Shown: piece by piece, positions 7,711 through 16,563 of the stretch
How the letters are laid out: each line of letters opens with the position of its first letter
How positions within the stretch are numbered: the stretch's first letter is position 1
Assembly (NCBI GenBank): GCA_005503215.1
Contig: SCNS01000028.1
Span: forward strand, 1-64,000
DNA: 64,000 nt
Direction of reading: 5' to 3'
From: Sphingomonadaceae bacterium 3R27C6
GTDB lineage: Bacteria; Pseudomonadota; Alphaproteobacteria; Sphingomonadales; Sphingomonadaceae
Position numbers and translations under genes: made by a program
The notes under the pieces: model-generated
What the model saw: the letters and a program-made list of their open reading frames with translations, nothing else
Databases searched by the model: none
Told to the model about the DNA's origin: nothing

Positions 7711-9698
7711 AAATCGATCCCGTCACCGGGATCGAGCGAGGCATTTCGCGCCGCGCGCGACAGGCGGCGATCGGCAGCCGCGCGGGCGCGGGCTGCGTCG
7801 CCCTGTGCGTCGTCGTCGGCATAGTCGAACTCGCCCTGCACAGGACGGCTTGGCGGCGCGACATCTTCATGTTCCGGAAGCTGGGGTTCCTGCCGGATCC
7901 CGCTATTCGCAGTGTCGCTCTCCCTGTCGTGCTCCTTCGCTTCAGGCGCGGGCAGCGCGAGACGAGCCGGAGCGGGCGCAGCTTCTTCTCTCCGCGCCCA
8001 GTCATGAGGCTTCATCGGTCCGGCCTTCCGATCGGGCGGCGCAATGATCCGAGCACGAAACCGGGCGTCGAGAAAATATCGCGCCTTCCTCGCCCGGATC
8101 GGCGCAAGACCCGCGACCATCACGATCTCGTCGTCGGGCGAAAGCTGCATCACCTCGCCGGGCGTGAGCAATGCGCGGGCCGTCTCGGTACGCGATATCA
8201 TCAGGTGACCGAGCCAGGGCGAGAGCCGGTGGCCGGCATAATTCTTCATCGCTCGCTGTTCGGTGGCGGTCCCGAGTGCGTCCGATATGCGCTTGGCGGT
8301 TCGCTCGTCGTTCGTCGCGAAACTGACGCGGACATGGCAATTGTCGAGGATCGCGTTGTTCTGGCCATAAGCCTTCTCGATCTGGTTAAGCGACTGCGCA
8401 ATCAGGAAAGCCTTGATGCCGTATCCGGCCATGAAGGCCAGCGCGCTTTCGAAGAAATCGAGCCGCCCGAGCGCCGGGAATTCGTCGAGCATCAGCAATA
8501 GCCGGCGCGGCCGCGCCGCGGGGTTGAGCTCCTCGGTAAGGCGCCTTCCGATCTGGTTGAGGATGAGGCGGATCAGCGGCTTGGTTCGACTGATGTCTCC
8601 CGGCGGTACGACGAGATAGAGCGAGACCGGGACATCATCCTCCATGAGGTCGGCGATCCGCCATTCGGACGATCCGGTGACGGCCGCGATGACCGGATCG
8701 CGGTAGAGGCCGAGAAAGGACATGGCGGTCGAGAGCACGCCCGACCGCTCATTCTCGCTCTTGTTGAGCAACTCCTGTGCCGCTGCAGCCACCACCGGGT
8801 GAACCGATGTACCGAGGTGCTTCGTCGTCTTCATGCGCCGCAGCGTCGTCTCGATCGGGCGGCGCGGGTCCGACAAGAAAGCGGCGACGCCCGCGAGCGT
8901 CTTGTCCTCTTCGGCATAAAGGACATGAAGGATCGCACCGACGAGGAGTGCGTGGCTCGTCTTTTCCCAATGGTTTCTTTTTTCGAGGCTGCCCTCGGGA
9001 TCGACGAGCACATCGGCGACATTCTGCACATCGCGCACCTCCCACTCGCCGCGGCGGACCTCGAAGAGCGGATTATAGGCGGCCGACGCCTTGTTGGTCG
9101 GATCGAAGAGCAGCACGCGGCCATGCTTCGCCCGAAAGCCTGCCGTGAGCTCCCAATTCTCGCCCTTGATGTCGTGGACGATGCAGCTGCCGGGCCATGT
9201 CAGCAGCGTCGGGATGACGAGGCCGACGCCCTTCCCCGACCGCGTCGGCGCGAAACAGAGCAGGTGCTCGGCGCCATTGTGCCGCAGATAGCGTTTCCCG
9301 AGCCGCCCGATGATCACCCCGTCCTCGCCGAGCATGCTGGCGGAGCGAATTTCGCGGTCGCTAGCCCAGCGCGCCGAGCCATAAGTCTCGGCGCGGCGGC
9401 GCTCGCGGGCGCGCCAGATCGACATGAAGATCGCGACGATGATCGACAGAAATCCGCCCGAGGCGGCGATAGCCGCGCCGCGATAGAAGACCGGCGGCGC
9501 ATAGGCATCGAAGGCGAACCACCACCAGAAGAAAGCCGGCGGCGGATAGACGGGATAGCCCGATAGGCGGAACCAGGGATCGCCGAGCGCCGCCTGGTAG
9601 CCAAGCTCCCATGCCGTCCACTGCGTCGCGGTCCATACCGTGCCAATTACGATCAGGAAGATGACGGTGATTTGTCCCCAGAGGATGCGGTCGTTCAT
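7707..9698 (-). CDS. traG: Conjugal transfer coupling protein TraG (VirD4 family)
   Basis: TraG is the type IV coupling protein that links the relaxosome to the mating channel and pumps DNA. The 663-residue product has N-terminal transmembrane segments (about 8-30 and 75-95), a Walker A motif APTRSGKGVGL near residue 150 and a Walker B motif LLLMLDEFPALG near residue 400. The C-terminal 90 residues are charged and probably disordered. A CAGGAG sequence precedes the ATG, 18 bp after the relaxase stop. It is coupled to the CopG-type gene downstream. Confidence 0.94.
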   Translation of the reverse strand: MNDRILWGQITVIFLIVIGTVWTATQWTAWELGYQAALGDPWFRLSGYPVYPPPAFFWWWFAFDAYAPPVFYRGAAIAASGGFLSIIVAIFMSIWRARERRRAETYGSARWASDREIRSASMLGEDGVIIGRLGKRYLRHNGAEHLLCFAPTRSGKGVGLVIPTLLTWPGSCIVHDIKGENWELTAGFRAKHGRVLLFDPTNKASAAYNPLFEVRRGEWEVRDVQNVADVLVDPEGSLEKRNHWEKTSHALLVGAILHVLYAEEDKTLAGVAAFLSDPRRPIETTLRRMKTTKHLGTSVHPVVAAAAQELLNKSENERSGVLSTAMSFLGLYRDPVIAAVTGSSEWRIADLMEDDVPVSLYLVVPPGDISRTKPLIRLILNQIGRRLTEELNPAARPRRLLLMLDEFPALGRLDFFESALAFMAGYGIKAFLIAQSLNQIEKAYGQNNAILDNCHVRVSFATNDERTAKRISDALGTATEQRAMKNYAGHRLSPWLGHLMISRTETARALLTPGEVMQLSPDDEIVMVAGLAPIRARKARYFLDARFRARIIAPPDRKAGPMKPHDWARREEAAPAPARLALPAPEAKEHDRESDTANSGIRQEPQLPEHEDVAPPSRPVQGEFDYADDDAQGDAARARAAADRRLSRAARNASLDPGDGIDL

Positions 9699-9716
9699 GG
9701 GCTTTCTCCTGTCCGG

Positions 9717-11459
9717 TCAGATGCCGATCCCGCGGCCGCGGCCGAGTGACCAGTCGATGCCGCCGGTCGCTGTGGCGGTTCCGCTGATATGCTTGCCGAG
9801 GTGCGGCTCGAGCGCCGGTCGCCAGGGCACGAGCTGGAAGCCGAGCCCGTCGTCGATCATCGCGAAGCGTCCCGAGGCGAGCTGCACGCGCTCGCGGTAG
9901 ATGCCGCTCACATGGTCGCCCGGTGCCGATGGCCGATGCTCGAGGCCGGTCCGCGCCGCGATCGCGCCAACGGCCGCGTCCACCTCGCTGCGGCGGAGTG
10001 TCTCGATCCGCTCCCGGGATGACCGGCGCTCCATGCCGCGCGGCAACAATTCCTCGCGCTCGAGAAAGGCGGTGCGCGCCTTCATCGCATCCCGGACCTC
10101 GCGGCCGAACCCTTGCGAGCGCATCGACCGGTCGGGCGCGGCAAGCTGCCGATCGAGCCAGGTCGCGCCGCGGGCCTCCACCTGCTCGCCGAGCGGGAGG
10201 TCCGAGCGAACCGCGAGCGAGATGTGGCGGGCGCCGTCGCGGCCGTCCCAGTGCCTCAGCTCGACGATTGAGCCAGGCTTTGCGTCGCCAGTCCACTCGA
10301 GGTCTGGAAAGCGGATATGGTGGGTTCGGCCATCCACCCCGTCGACGATCGCATAGGCGGAGCCCGCGAGTTCGTCGTCGAGCCCGCGTGCGACGAGGCG
10401 GCCGATGACTGCCCGTTCGCCCTGTTCGCCGATTGCCAGGGCCGAAGGATCGAATGCGATCCCGCGCGCCGACATCTCGCGGTGCATGGTCTTGATGATA
10501 TCGCCGCGTTCCCCGATGGCGCGAAGCCTCCCCTCGGCCGCCGGATCGATGAGATATTGGGCGGGGCCGACCCGGGATACGAGCCCCAGCGCTTCGAGCT
10601 TCGCGACGCGCCCCAACAGGTGCTGGTTGGTTCCCGCCTCGCGCCCCGCGATCGGACGGAGGTCGACGATTTCATTCTCGCGCGACCGGCGCGCGAGTTC
10701 GGCATCGAGGCTGGTCCAGCGCTCGGCCTCGACTTCGCGGCGCAGGGCCGCATCAACCTGAAGCTCGCTCCTGGGGCCAAGCTCCAAAGTCGCGATCTCG
10801 GACGCGCGGCCGCGCACACCCTCTGCCATATAGCCCCGGTCGATAACGAGATCGGTGCCGTCTGCGGCGGCGCCGCGCACCAGGACATGGATGTGCGGAT
10901 TGTCGGTATTCCAATGATCGACCGCGACCCAGTCGAGGCGCGTCTCGAGATCAACCTCAAGCTGGCGCATCAGGTCGCGCGTGTAGCCGCGCAGGTCGCC
11001 AAGCTCGGCCGCATCCTCAGGACTGACAATGAAACGGAAGTGGTGACGATCGCCGCCGCAGCGCTCAGCGAAGGCTCCGCGATCGGCCTCATCGCCGGCG
11101 GCATCGAACATTGAGGCGTCGCGTCCGTCGCGGGTCACGCCGTCGCGTTCGAGATAGGCCATGTGACGTCCGAGCGGAGCGGCGCGAAACCCCGCCCCGC
11201 GATGCCGGACGATCCGCGCCATCACGGTGACACGGCGCATCGCCGCGCCGCGCCGGATGACCGCAAGCGCCCGGCGGCCGCGCCCATGACGGCCGGTCCC
11301 GCCGCGCGAAGGCCCGGCGCGCCGGAGCCGCGTAGCGCCGGAACGCGCGGCCGCACGCCGCACCTCCGCCGCGAGCCGCTTGCCGCGACCGGCGGAACCC
11401 GCCCCCGCGTCTCTCCCCCTTCCCGGCCTGACCCGGAAATCATGGTCGTCATCACTCAT
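9717..11459 (-). CDS. rlxS: VirD2/RlxS-type relaxase
   Basis: The relaxase nicks oriT and leads the transferred strand into the recipient. The 580-residue product carries the conserved histidine motif HWNTDNPHIHVLVRG near residue 210, the metal-binding motif III of MOBP-type relaxases, after an arginine-rich N-terminus of about 90 residues. The C-terminal two thirds fit the DUF3363 region of RlxS proteins of Tn4371-type elements. I chose the ATG at 11459 (MSDDDHDFRVRPGRGRD), which matches the usual start; upstream codons run into the candidate oriT. The gene is followed by traG. Confidence 0.9.
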   Translation of the reverse strand: MSDDDHDFRVRPGRGRDAGAGSAGRGKRLAAEVRRAAARSGATRLRRAGPSRGGTGRHGRGRRALAVIRRGAAMRRVTVMARIVRHRGAGFRAAPLGRHMAYLERDGVTRDGRDASMFDAAGDEADRGAFAERCGGDRHHFRFIVSPEDAAELGDLRGYTRDLMRQLEVDLETRLDWVAVDHWNTDNPHIHVLVRGAAADGTDLVIDRGYMAEGVRGRASEIATLELGPRSELQVDAALRREVEAERWTSLDAELARRSRENEIVDLRPIAGREAGTNQHLLGRVAKLEALGLVSRVGPAQYLIDPAAEGRLRAIGERGDIIKTMHREMSARGIAFDPSALAIGEQGERAVIGRLVARGLDDELAGSAYAIVDGVDGRTHHIRFPDLEWTGDAKPGSIVELRHWDGRDGARHISLAVRSDLPLGEQVEARGATWLDRQLAAPDRSMRSQGFGREVRDAMKARTAFLEREELLPRGMERRSSRERIETLRRSEVDAAVGAIAARTGLEHRPSAPGDHVSGIYRERVQLASGRFAMIDDGLGFQLVPWRPALEPHLGKHISGTATATGGIDWSLGRGRGIGI

Positions 11460-11494
11460 CGGCTGATGCCAGACGGCAAGCCATTGAAAGAAAA

Positions 11495-11601
11495 GGCATA
11501 CCCCGCCTGCGAAATGGCACGGCAGGCTGTGTGCCATACGCAAAAGCCGCGGCAAAACAACCACATACCGCCAGCGAGCTGGCCGGTCTTTTATCTTGCC
11601 C
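11495..11601. other. Candidate origin of transfer (oriT)
   Basis: The intergenic region between the transglycosylase gene and the relaxase start holds nested inverted repeats: ATGGCAC (11514-11520) with GTGCCAT (11531-11537), and GCCTGC (11505-11510) with GCAGGC (11522-11527), embedded in a longer imperfect dyad from 11495 to 11535. Fifty-five bases further on, TATCTTGCCC (11592-11601) differs by one base from the RP4/VirD2 nic core TATCCTG-C. By analogy the nick would fall after G11598 on the plus strand. The position directly upstream of a MOBP relaxase gene supports the call, but it is inference. Confidence 0.55.
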
Positions 11602-11681
11602 TGCCCCCTTCCCCTTCCCGACGAGCCAGAACAGCCGAGCCAACAGGTTCGGGCAAGGCATCGAAGCCGAGGCGCGACAGA

Positions 11682-12410
11682 TCATTGGTCGCGGCCGGAA
11701 AGCGGAACGAAGAGCGCCGCAGGCGCGCGAGGTGCCGCACGTCCCGCTGCATCGGCGCTGCGTCCGGATTGCAGCGGATCTGCACCGGGCTGCGCCGCCG
11801 CATCGTGGCCGGAGCGTTCGGCGAACAGCGAAGCACTGCGCCAGGACGGTGCCGTCGGTGTTGGCGCGGGGGCGAGCGAAGCGACGCCCGATGCGCCGAT
11901 CGCCGGAGCAATCGCGGCAACATAAGCGATAGTCTCGGCGGGAAGCCGGCGCCGTCCCGCCGCATAGGCGTCGGCGCGGCCGGGACCCGCATTATAAGCG
12001 GCGAGCATGAGCGAGACGTCGCCATATCGGTCCCACATCATGCGCAGATAGGCTGCACCCGCATGGATGTTCGCGCGCGTATCGAAGGGGTCTGAGCCCA
12101 GCCCATATCGCGCAGTCAGCATGGCCCAGGTCGCGGGCATGATTTGCATCAATCCCATCGCCCCCGCGTGCGAAACGGCGCGCGATCGGCCGCGGCTTTC
12201 GACATGCATGACGCGCCATATCCATGCCTCGGGAATGGCGAACCGCTGCGAAGCCTCGCTCACATGCGGTGCATAAGGATGAGCGGCAGGCGCGCCGGCA
12301 GCCTGCTCACGGGCCGCCGCCGGACCGGCAGGCAGCGCCGCGAGCGCCAGCAAGGCGGCGGCGGCGATGCGCATGGCGCGGAAGCGCGCCGAGCGAGCCG
12401 AAGGCCGCAT
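11682..12410 (-). CDS. Lytic transglycosylase (SLT domain), conjugation-associated
   Basis: A 242-residue secreted muramidase that would open the peptidoglycan for the mating channel. A signal peptide runs to the AGPAAA region (about residue 33). The SLT domain (about 48-165) has the catalytic glutamate in HVESRGRSRAVSHAGAMGLM and the motifs MGLMQIMPATW and LAAYNAGPG. The C-terminal 70 residues are low-complexity. The ATG at 12410 follows the DUF736 stop by three bases and has an AAGGG sequence at the right distance. Its location in the traF-relaxase operon is usual for this element type. Confidence 0.88.
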   Translation of the reverse strand: MRPSARSARFRAMRIAAAALLALAALPAGPAAAREQAAGAPAAHPYAPHVSEASQRFAIPEAWIWRVMHVESRGRSRAVSHAGAMGLMQIMPATWAMLTARYGLGSDPFDTRANIHAGAAYLRMMWDRYGDVSLMLAAYNAGPGRADAYAAGRRRLPAETIAYVAAIAPAIGASGVASLAPAPTPTAPSWRSASLFAERSGHDAAAQPGADPLQSGRSADAAGRAAPRAPAALFVPLSGRDQ

Positions 12411-12413
12411 CGC

Positions 12414-12746
12414 TCAGCCCTTCGCCTGCGGTGCCGGGCGCGACCAGAGCAGATGATATTCATCCTCGTTTCGCGCCGAGCGAATGAGGTTGGCGCGCAG
12501 CGGCGCCGGCAAGGCCGGGTCGTCGATCTGCAGCGCGATATAGGAACCGGCGCGTTCGCCGCTGCGATCCCAGCCCGCTCCGATCTCGACGCCATCGTCG
12601 GCCTCGACGAGCAGCACCCGCCAGCCCGGCGCGTTTTCCGCGTCGGACGGCGCAGCCGGAACGATCGCGATCTTCGCGTCGAGCAGGAGGGTCCGGATCG
12701 ATCCCGCATAGCCGTCGCCTGCGGTCTGAAAGCTTCCGATCATCAT
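12414..12746 (-). CDS. DUF736 family protein
   Basis: A 110-residue DUF736 protein, recognised from its start MIGSFQTAGDGYAGSIRTL and from the Y-I-A-L-Q-I-D-D-P and E-Y-H-L-L-W-S pattern near the end. The function of DUF736 is unknown, but the genes are common next to transfer and replication genes of alphaproteobacterial plasmids and integrative elements. The ATG-ATG start overlaps the traF stop. It is one of three DUF736 genes in this element (also at 15206 and 17578); the sequences differ substantially. Confidence 0.85.
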   Translation of the reverse strand: MMIGSFQTAGDGYAGSIRTLLLDAKIAIVPAAPSDAENAPGWRVLLVEADDGVEIGAGWDRSGERAGSYIALQIDDPALPAPLRANLIRSARNEDEYHLLWSRPAPQAKG

Positions 12747-13333
12747 GATGTCTGTTCCTCGTCCGGCAGGTGGATGGAATGCCGCGCGCCGATCCGGCGC
12801 CAGCGAAGCGGCGCGCCGGAGGCGTCGCGGGTGAGAATGGGATGCGCGGTGCCGATGACGGCGGATGCCGGAAGCGGCCCGAAATATCGGCCGTCGAGGC
12901 TGTCGGGAGACAGGCCGAGGACGAATAGCTCGCCACGCTCCAGCCGGCGGCAGCCGAGCCAGAGCGGCAGCGTTCGTCCCATGCGGTCGGCCGATCGCGC
13001 GCGCGCCGCAGGCGCGCCGTCGATCGTGACGAAGACGCCGCTCCGGCAGACGAGCGCGCCTTCAGTGGCGGCGACTTGCTTCAGGAGAGGCACGCCGCGC
13101 GGCAGATAGCCGCGCTTCGAAAGCCAGGCAGACAGCGGCGCGGGCGGCGCAAGGGCGACAAGATCGCCGCGCGCAGGCGTAGCACCGATTTCGATGGCGT
13201 AGAGCCCCACCGGCACGCTTGGGCTCGCGTTCCAGATGAGCCGCGGCTGCGGCGCGAGAATCGCGGCCGCGCCGAACAGCCCGCAAAAGAGCGCGCCGCA
13301 GGCCGCGGTCGTGCGGAGCCACCGCCGGTTCAC
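12743..13333 (-). CDS. traF: Conjugative transfer signal peptidase TraF (S26 family)
   Basis: TraF is an S26-type serine peptidase that matures and cyclises the TrbC pilin in RP4. The 196-residue product has an N-terminal membrane segment (about 10-30), the catalytic serine in NASPSVPVGLY near residue 40 and the general-base lysine in LLKQVAATEG near residue 85. I chose the GTG at 13333 because it overlaps the DUF2840 stop (GTGA) and begins VNRRWLR; a longer open frame upstream lies entirely inside DUF2840. Its expected substrate is the trbC product at 3419-3754. Confidence 0.9.
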   Translation of the reverse strand: MNRRWLRTTAACGALFCGLFGAAAILAPQPRLIWNASPSVPVGLYAIEIGATPARGDLVALAPPAPLSAWLSKRGYLPRGVPLLKQVAATEGALVCRSGVFVTIDGAPAARARSADRMGRTLPLWLGCRRLERGELFVLGLSPDSLDGRYFGPLPASAVIGTAHPILTRDASGAPLRWRRIGARHSIHLPDEEQTS

Positions 13334-13872
13334 AGCCGGGCCTCGTTGTGGCGGAGCCACGCGGCATGGCGTTCGGCCGAGTAGGAGCGGAACGGCAGCG
13401 CGGCGGCGAGCCGCTGCCCGATATGGCGCCAGTGATCGGGCGACACGTCGCACGCATCGACGCCAGAGGCCTCGATCATGTCGATCTCTCGGCACACCGC
13501 CCGGATGGGTTCGAGGTCGGAAAGGCTGAGAAGAATTTCCCCTCCCGGTCGAACAGCCGGATGGGTACTAAAGGGCGCACCAGGTGCGACCGCCCTGACG
13601 ATGGCAAGGCTCCAGAACACGCATCCGAGATCGTCCGCGGTGCAACCGATCAGCCCGAAAGTCGCACCCGGACGGAAGGACGCGATGCGCTTGTGCGGAC
13701 CGCCGGACCGCTCGGCCGCAACCCGCCCGAAGCGGAGCTGCTGTTCGAGACGGCCCTCGATCCACGTCAGCTCGACGTCGGTCAGGCCACTTGCAGGGAG
13801 CCGAACGCCGACAGGCGGAGGGGCGGCCGCTTGCATGGGTGACGGCAAAGCCGAGGCCATTCGCGCGCGCAT
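13330..13872 (-). CDS. DUF2840 domain protein
   Basis: A 180-residue DUF2840 protein, recognised from the central segment (LTWIEGRLEQQLRFGR, then RIASFRPGATFGLI) and its place immediately before traF. The function is unknown. The start at 13872 overlaps the stop of the HTH gene as TGATG; internal methionines at residues 5 and 13 are alternatives. The protein is soluble with no signal peptide. It is part of the compact DUF6499/DUF2285-HTH-DUF2840-traF order found in Tn4371-like elements. Confidence 0.82.
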   Translation of the reverse strand: MRARMASALPSPMQAAAPPPVGVRLPASGLTDVELTWIEGRLEQQLRFGRVAAERSGGPHKRIASFRPGATFGLIGCTADDLGCVFWSLAIVRAVAPGAPFSTHPAVRPGGEILLSLSDLEPIRAVCREIDMIEASGVDACDVSPDHWRHIGQRLAAALPFRSYSAERHAAWLRHNEARL

Positions 13873-14123
13873 CAGCGGCGACCCGGGCGCAGCGGCGAGA
13901 TGTCGCCGACGCCGGGATCCGACGTCGATGTCTTGCGTCCGATCGCCGCCCAAGCGTCGAGATCGGCGATCGCATATACGACCCGGCCGCCAAGCTTGTG
14001 ATAGCGCGGCCCGGTTCCGTAGCAGCGATGCTTCTCGAGCGTTGCCGCCGAGAGGCTCAAGTGGACGGCCGCCTCCGGCGTCCGGAGATAGCGGGCGACG
14101 ACGGGCGTGGGACGATCGGACAA
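13872..14123 (-). CDS. Helix-turn-helix (AlpA/excisionase-like) protein
   Basis: An 83-residue protein containing a MerR/AlpA-type HTH: YLRTPEAAVHLSLSAATLEK, then GPRYHKLGGRVVYAIADLDAWA. Such proteins act as excisionases or transcriptional activators of integrated elements. The start is the TTG at 14123, with an AGGAGG ribosome binding site 5-6 bases upstream. It overlaps DUF2840 by TGATG and lies 117 bp after the split DUF2285 gene. Its probable role is control of transfer or excision; this is inference from family and position. Confidence 0.8.
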   Translation of the reverse strand: MSDRPTPVVARYLRTPEAAVHLSLSAATLEKHRCYGTGPRYHKLGGRVVYAIADLDAWAAIGRKTSTSDPGVGDISPLRPGRR

Positions 14124-14240
14124 TGGGGCCTCCTGTCAAGGACCGGAACCCGCTTCAGGGTTCAGGAACGAGGAGGCGTTCTTGGGAAATCACGCGAAGG
14201 ATTCGGAACGGACAAAGCGAAGGGCGTCGGAATGTCCCGA

Positions 14241-15021
14241 TCAGGCTGCGCCGAGCAGCGCGTTGAACCCGCCGTCGCGCATGGCAACGGCGGCGCGCTG
14301 CCAGCGCGCGATGCGGCGGCGTTCGCTCGAAGCGTCCCATTCGGCGGCGGAATAGTGGCGCGCCTCGGCGAGCAGCAGCGCCGCTGCCATGTCGCGGGCC
14401 GATGCGCCCTCGGCTATGGCGTCGAGAAGGCGAAGCCATTGCACCAGGCGCCAGTGCTCGGTCGCGCCCGGGACACTGTCCGGCGCGGGACGAGCGCCAC
14501 CCGTATCGAGAAGTTCACGGTGCAGCGCCATGATCAGCGAGGCACGGAGGCCGGCCTGCCCATCGGCGGGTGTGAGATACGCCAGCCGCTCGTTCGCGCG
14601 GCAGCGCCGGATCAGCAGACGATAGCGCCGTCCCCCGGCGAGCAGGACGACATGCCAGTCGCGGTACGAAAGCAACTCGGCGGCAATCTCGGGTCCGTCG
14701 ACGATCTGGGCGAGGCGCAGCGCGGCAAAGCCCTTGGGCGCCGGGCGCGCGATCGTGACGAAGGCGCAGGTCTGCGGCCGCCACAGGGCGGGTGCGGCCG
14801 CGGCCGGAAGATCAGGATCGAAGGCGAAAGACCAACCCCCAGCGGCTGGCGAGCCGCCGAAAGAGCCGCGGGCGGTCGGCGCCCGGCGCCGCCGCGGCGG
14901 CGGCATAGCCGCTGCGATAGGCGGGGCTTCGGCGCAGGAATTCCTGCGCGAAGTCCGCGCGATCATATCGCTCGAATATTTTCGGAAAATATGGCGACTG
15001 CCATCCGACTGCCTGATCCAT
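14241..15021 (-). pseudogene. DUF6499-DUF2285 transcriptional-regulator-like gene, split by a frameshift
   Basis: The ATG at 15021 (GGAGGTGCGA ribosome binding site) opens a frame encoding a DUF6499-like N-terminal domain (WQSPYFPKIFERYDRADFAQ, then EFLRRSPAYRSGY), which stops at 14812. The rest of the usual protein, including FAFDPDLPAAAAPALWRPQ and the DUF2285 domain, is in a neighbouring frame down to 14241. The crossover is at about 14830-14840, next to a run of five C; one base fewer would restore a single protein of about 260 residues. It may be a genuine mutation, a programmed frameshift or a sequencing error. The intact family is thought to regulate element genes. Confidence 0.75.
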
Positions 15022-15170
15022 TCGCACCTCCGACCCGTTTGAGGAGAATAAACCGCCGCTTTCAGCCAATATTGCCCCGCCCATGGCGGCGTGGTTACCG
15101 GCGCATACATCATGGACTTAGCGCAAAAATATCCGAGCTACGCACGCTAAAGCCCTCAAATTGGATATAA

Positions 15171-15196
15171 CATCGCCCGGCCGAGACCGGGCGATG
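15171..15196 (-). terminator. Hairpin downstream of the DUF736 gene
   Basis: CATCGCCCGG and CCGGGCGATG form a perfect 10-bp stem with a 6-base loop, ten bases after the stop of the DUF736 gene at 15206. Reading on the minus strand it is followed by TTATAT, which is weak as a U-tract. A terminator is the most likely role. Confidence 0.55.
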
Positions 15197-15205
15197 GGCG
15201 CCGCA

Positions 15206-15523
15206 TCAATTGTCGTTGCGGCGATTCTGACGGCTCCAGACCAGGTCATATTCGCCCTCGTCGCCAGCGAAGAGCTGCGCGAAGATCGGGGCGATGAAGC
15301 TCGGGTCGTCGAGCTTGACCGAAAGATAGGGACGCTTGTCCTGGCTCGTCTTCGACCAGGCTGCGCCGACCTCGGCATCGCCGACGAATACGCGGTGGCT
15401 CGGGGCGTTGCCGCTGTGGTTCTGCTCGGGGGTGATACGGACCGCTTGGGCCTGCACCGAAAGGGTGACGATCTCGCCCTGATATTCACCCGAGACGAGT
15501 TTGAAGCTGCCGATCTTGCTCAT
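15206..15523 (-). CDS. DUF736 family protein
   Basis: A 105-residue DUF736 protein with the classic features MSKIGSFKLVSGEYQGEI, PSHRVFVGDAEVGAAW and the terminal EGEYDLVWSR. The start at 15523 was chosen on similarity; 22 upstream codons in the same frame have no family character. A hairpin terminator follows. It stands alone between two short non-coding stretches. Function unknown; the family is a hallmark of sphingomonad and rhizobial mobile elements. Confidence 0.87.
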   Translation of the reverse strand: MSKIGSFKLVSGEYQGEIVTLSVQAQAVRITPEQNHSGNAPSHRVFVGDAEVGAAWSKTSQDKRPYLSVKLDDPSFIAPIFAQLFAGDEGEYDLVWSRQNRRNDN

Positions 15524-15804
15524 GACGATGTCCTTTGCTGCATGTCGGGCCGCACCACCGCGGCCTCGATGCGCATCGACAGCCGGCACGGGAGCGCGCC
15601 GCAGCCGCCAGGCCCGGAGCGAAGCGGAGGACGGCGGGCCGAGGCTTTCTTGGCTCGCGAGGAACGGCGGAACGCCGGGGGAAGAAAGTCGCAGGCCCGC
15701 GGTTGCGGCCAGCGATCCAGCGTCAGCGGCTTGCCCGCAGATGGCGCAGATCGGAGGCCGGGCTGGTGCGAGATGCTGCGAGGCTTCGACGCGAGATCAG
15801 TCTT
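15524..15804. other. Intergenic region without a recognised gene
   Basis: This 281-bp GC-rich stretch between the DUF736 gene and the membrane-protein gene shows no reading frame with protein character on either strand and no strong repeat. It presumably holds the DUF736 promoter. Confidence 0.4.
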
Positions 15805-16272
15805 TCAACCGACCCGGTTGAGGAAGGAGTTCGGGCTCAAGCTGTGCCGAGCGCTCCGTCGCACGGGGGGATTCCTCTCGGCTGTCCCGAGCCCCCGCCA
15901 GGCTGCAACGGCCGCCGCGAGAGCGCCTGCAATTCCGAGCGCCTCAAGCGTATATCCTCCGCCGATCGCGAGCCCGGCCAGCCCCTTCGCGGCCTGATAA
16001 CCGGCAAAACCGGCGGGGCCGGAAAATGCCGCCGCGACGATCGCGCGATAAAAGGGCGGCAGGACAGCGCAAAGTGCCCGTCCGGCAACGAGGATGAGAA
16101 CTCCGACCAGCAATCCTGCCGCGATCGATGCCGGATAGCCGAAGTCGCGGCCGATGAGGTAAATCGAGATGCCGACGCCGGCGTAAAGCGGAAGCGCCAC
16201 CGCAGCCAGGCGAAACATCAGCACGGCGATATAGATGGCGGCCGCGGCGCCGAGGATGATGATGAAGGTCAC
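15805..16272 (-). CDS. Hypothetical membrane protein of the conjugative element
   Basis: A 155-residue integral membrane protein with four or five hydrophobic stretches (for example FIIILGAAAAIYIAVLMF at the start). It belongs to no family I can name. I chose the GTG at 16272 (VTFIIILG) because the GGAGGAC sequence just upstream is a good ribosome binding site; the frame continues upstream without hydrophobic or conserved character. It is probably part of the element, next to a 54-residue protein and the toxin-antitoxin pair. Confidence 0.6.
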   Translation of the reverse strand: MTFIIILGAAAAIYIAVLMFRLAAVALPLYAGVGISIYLIGRDFGYPASIAAGLLVGVLILVAGRALCAVLPPFYRAIVAAAFSGPAGFAGYQAAKGLAGLAIGGGYTLEALGIAGALAAAVAAWRGLGTAERNPPVRRSARHSLSPNSFLNRVG

Positions 16273-16398
16273 GGGCGTCCTCCTGTCGGACGCGCTCTCC
16301 ACCACCACCGCAGCGCAATCTGCCTCGCGGGCATAGCGAAATCGCCCCGAAGGTGAAACCGGAACCGGGTCCACCCTGGAGCGAAATCCCGCGCGATA

Positions 16399-16563
16399 TC
16401 AGCGGTTGAACGGGTCATATTCGCAGACGATGCAAGCGGGGTCGCCGTCGAACTCGTCGAGCGGCATGACCGAATATCCAGCCGATGTTTCAACGAGGAC
16501 GATGATCGTCATCATCGTGCGGGCGAGATTCCAGCCAAGCGATTGGGCGGTTGAAAGCGGCAT
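16399..16563 (-). CDS. Small conserved-type hypothetical protein (54 aa)
   Basis: A 54-residue protein starting MPLSTAQSLGWNLARTMMTI with a short hydrophobic centre (TIIVLVETSAGYSVM) and an acidic end with two cysteines. The ATG at 16563 has a clear AGGAG sequence 8 bases upstream, which decides the start against a longer frame from 16659. I have no function for it. Small proteins with this kind of start recur near mobile genes of sphingomonads, as far as I recall. Confidence 0.6.
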   Translation of the reverse strand: MPLSTAQSLGWNLARTMMTIIVLVETSAGYSVMPLDEFDGDPACIVCEYDPFNR

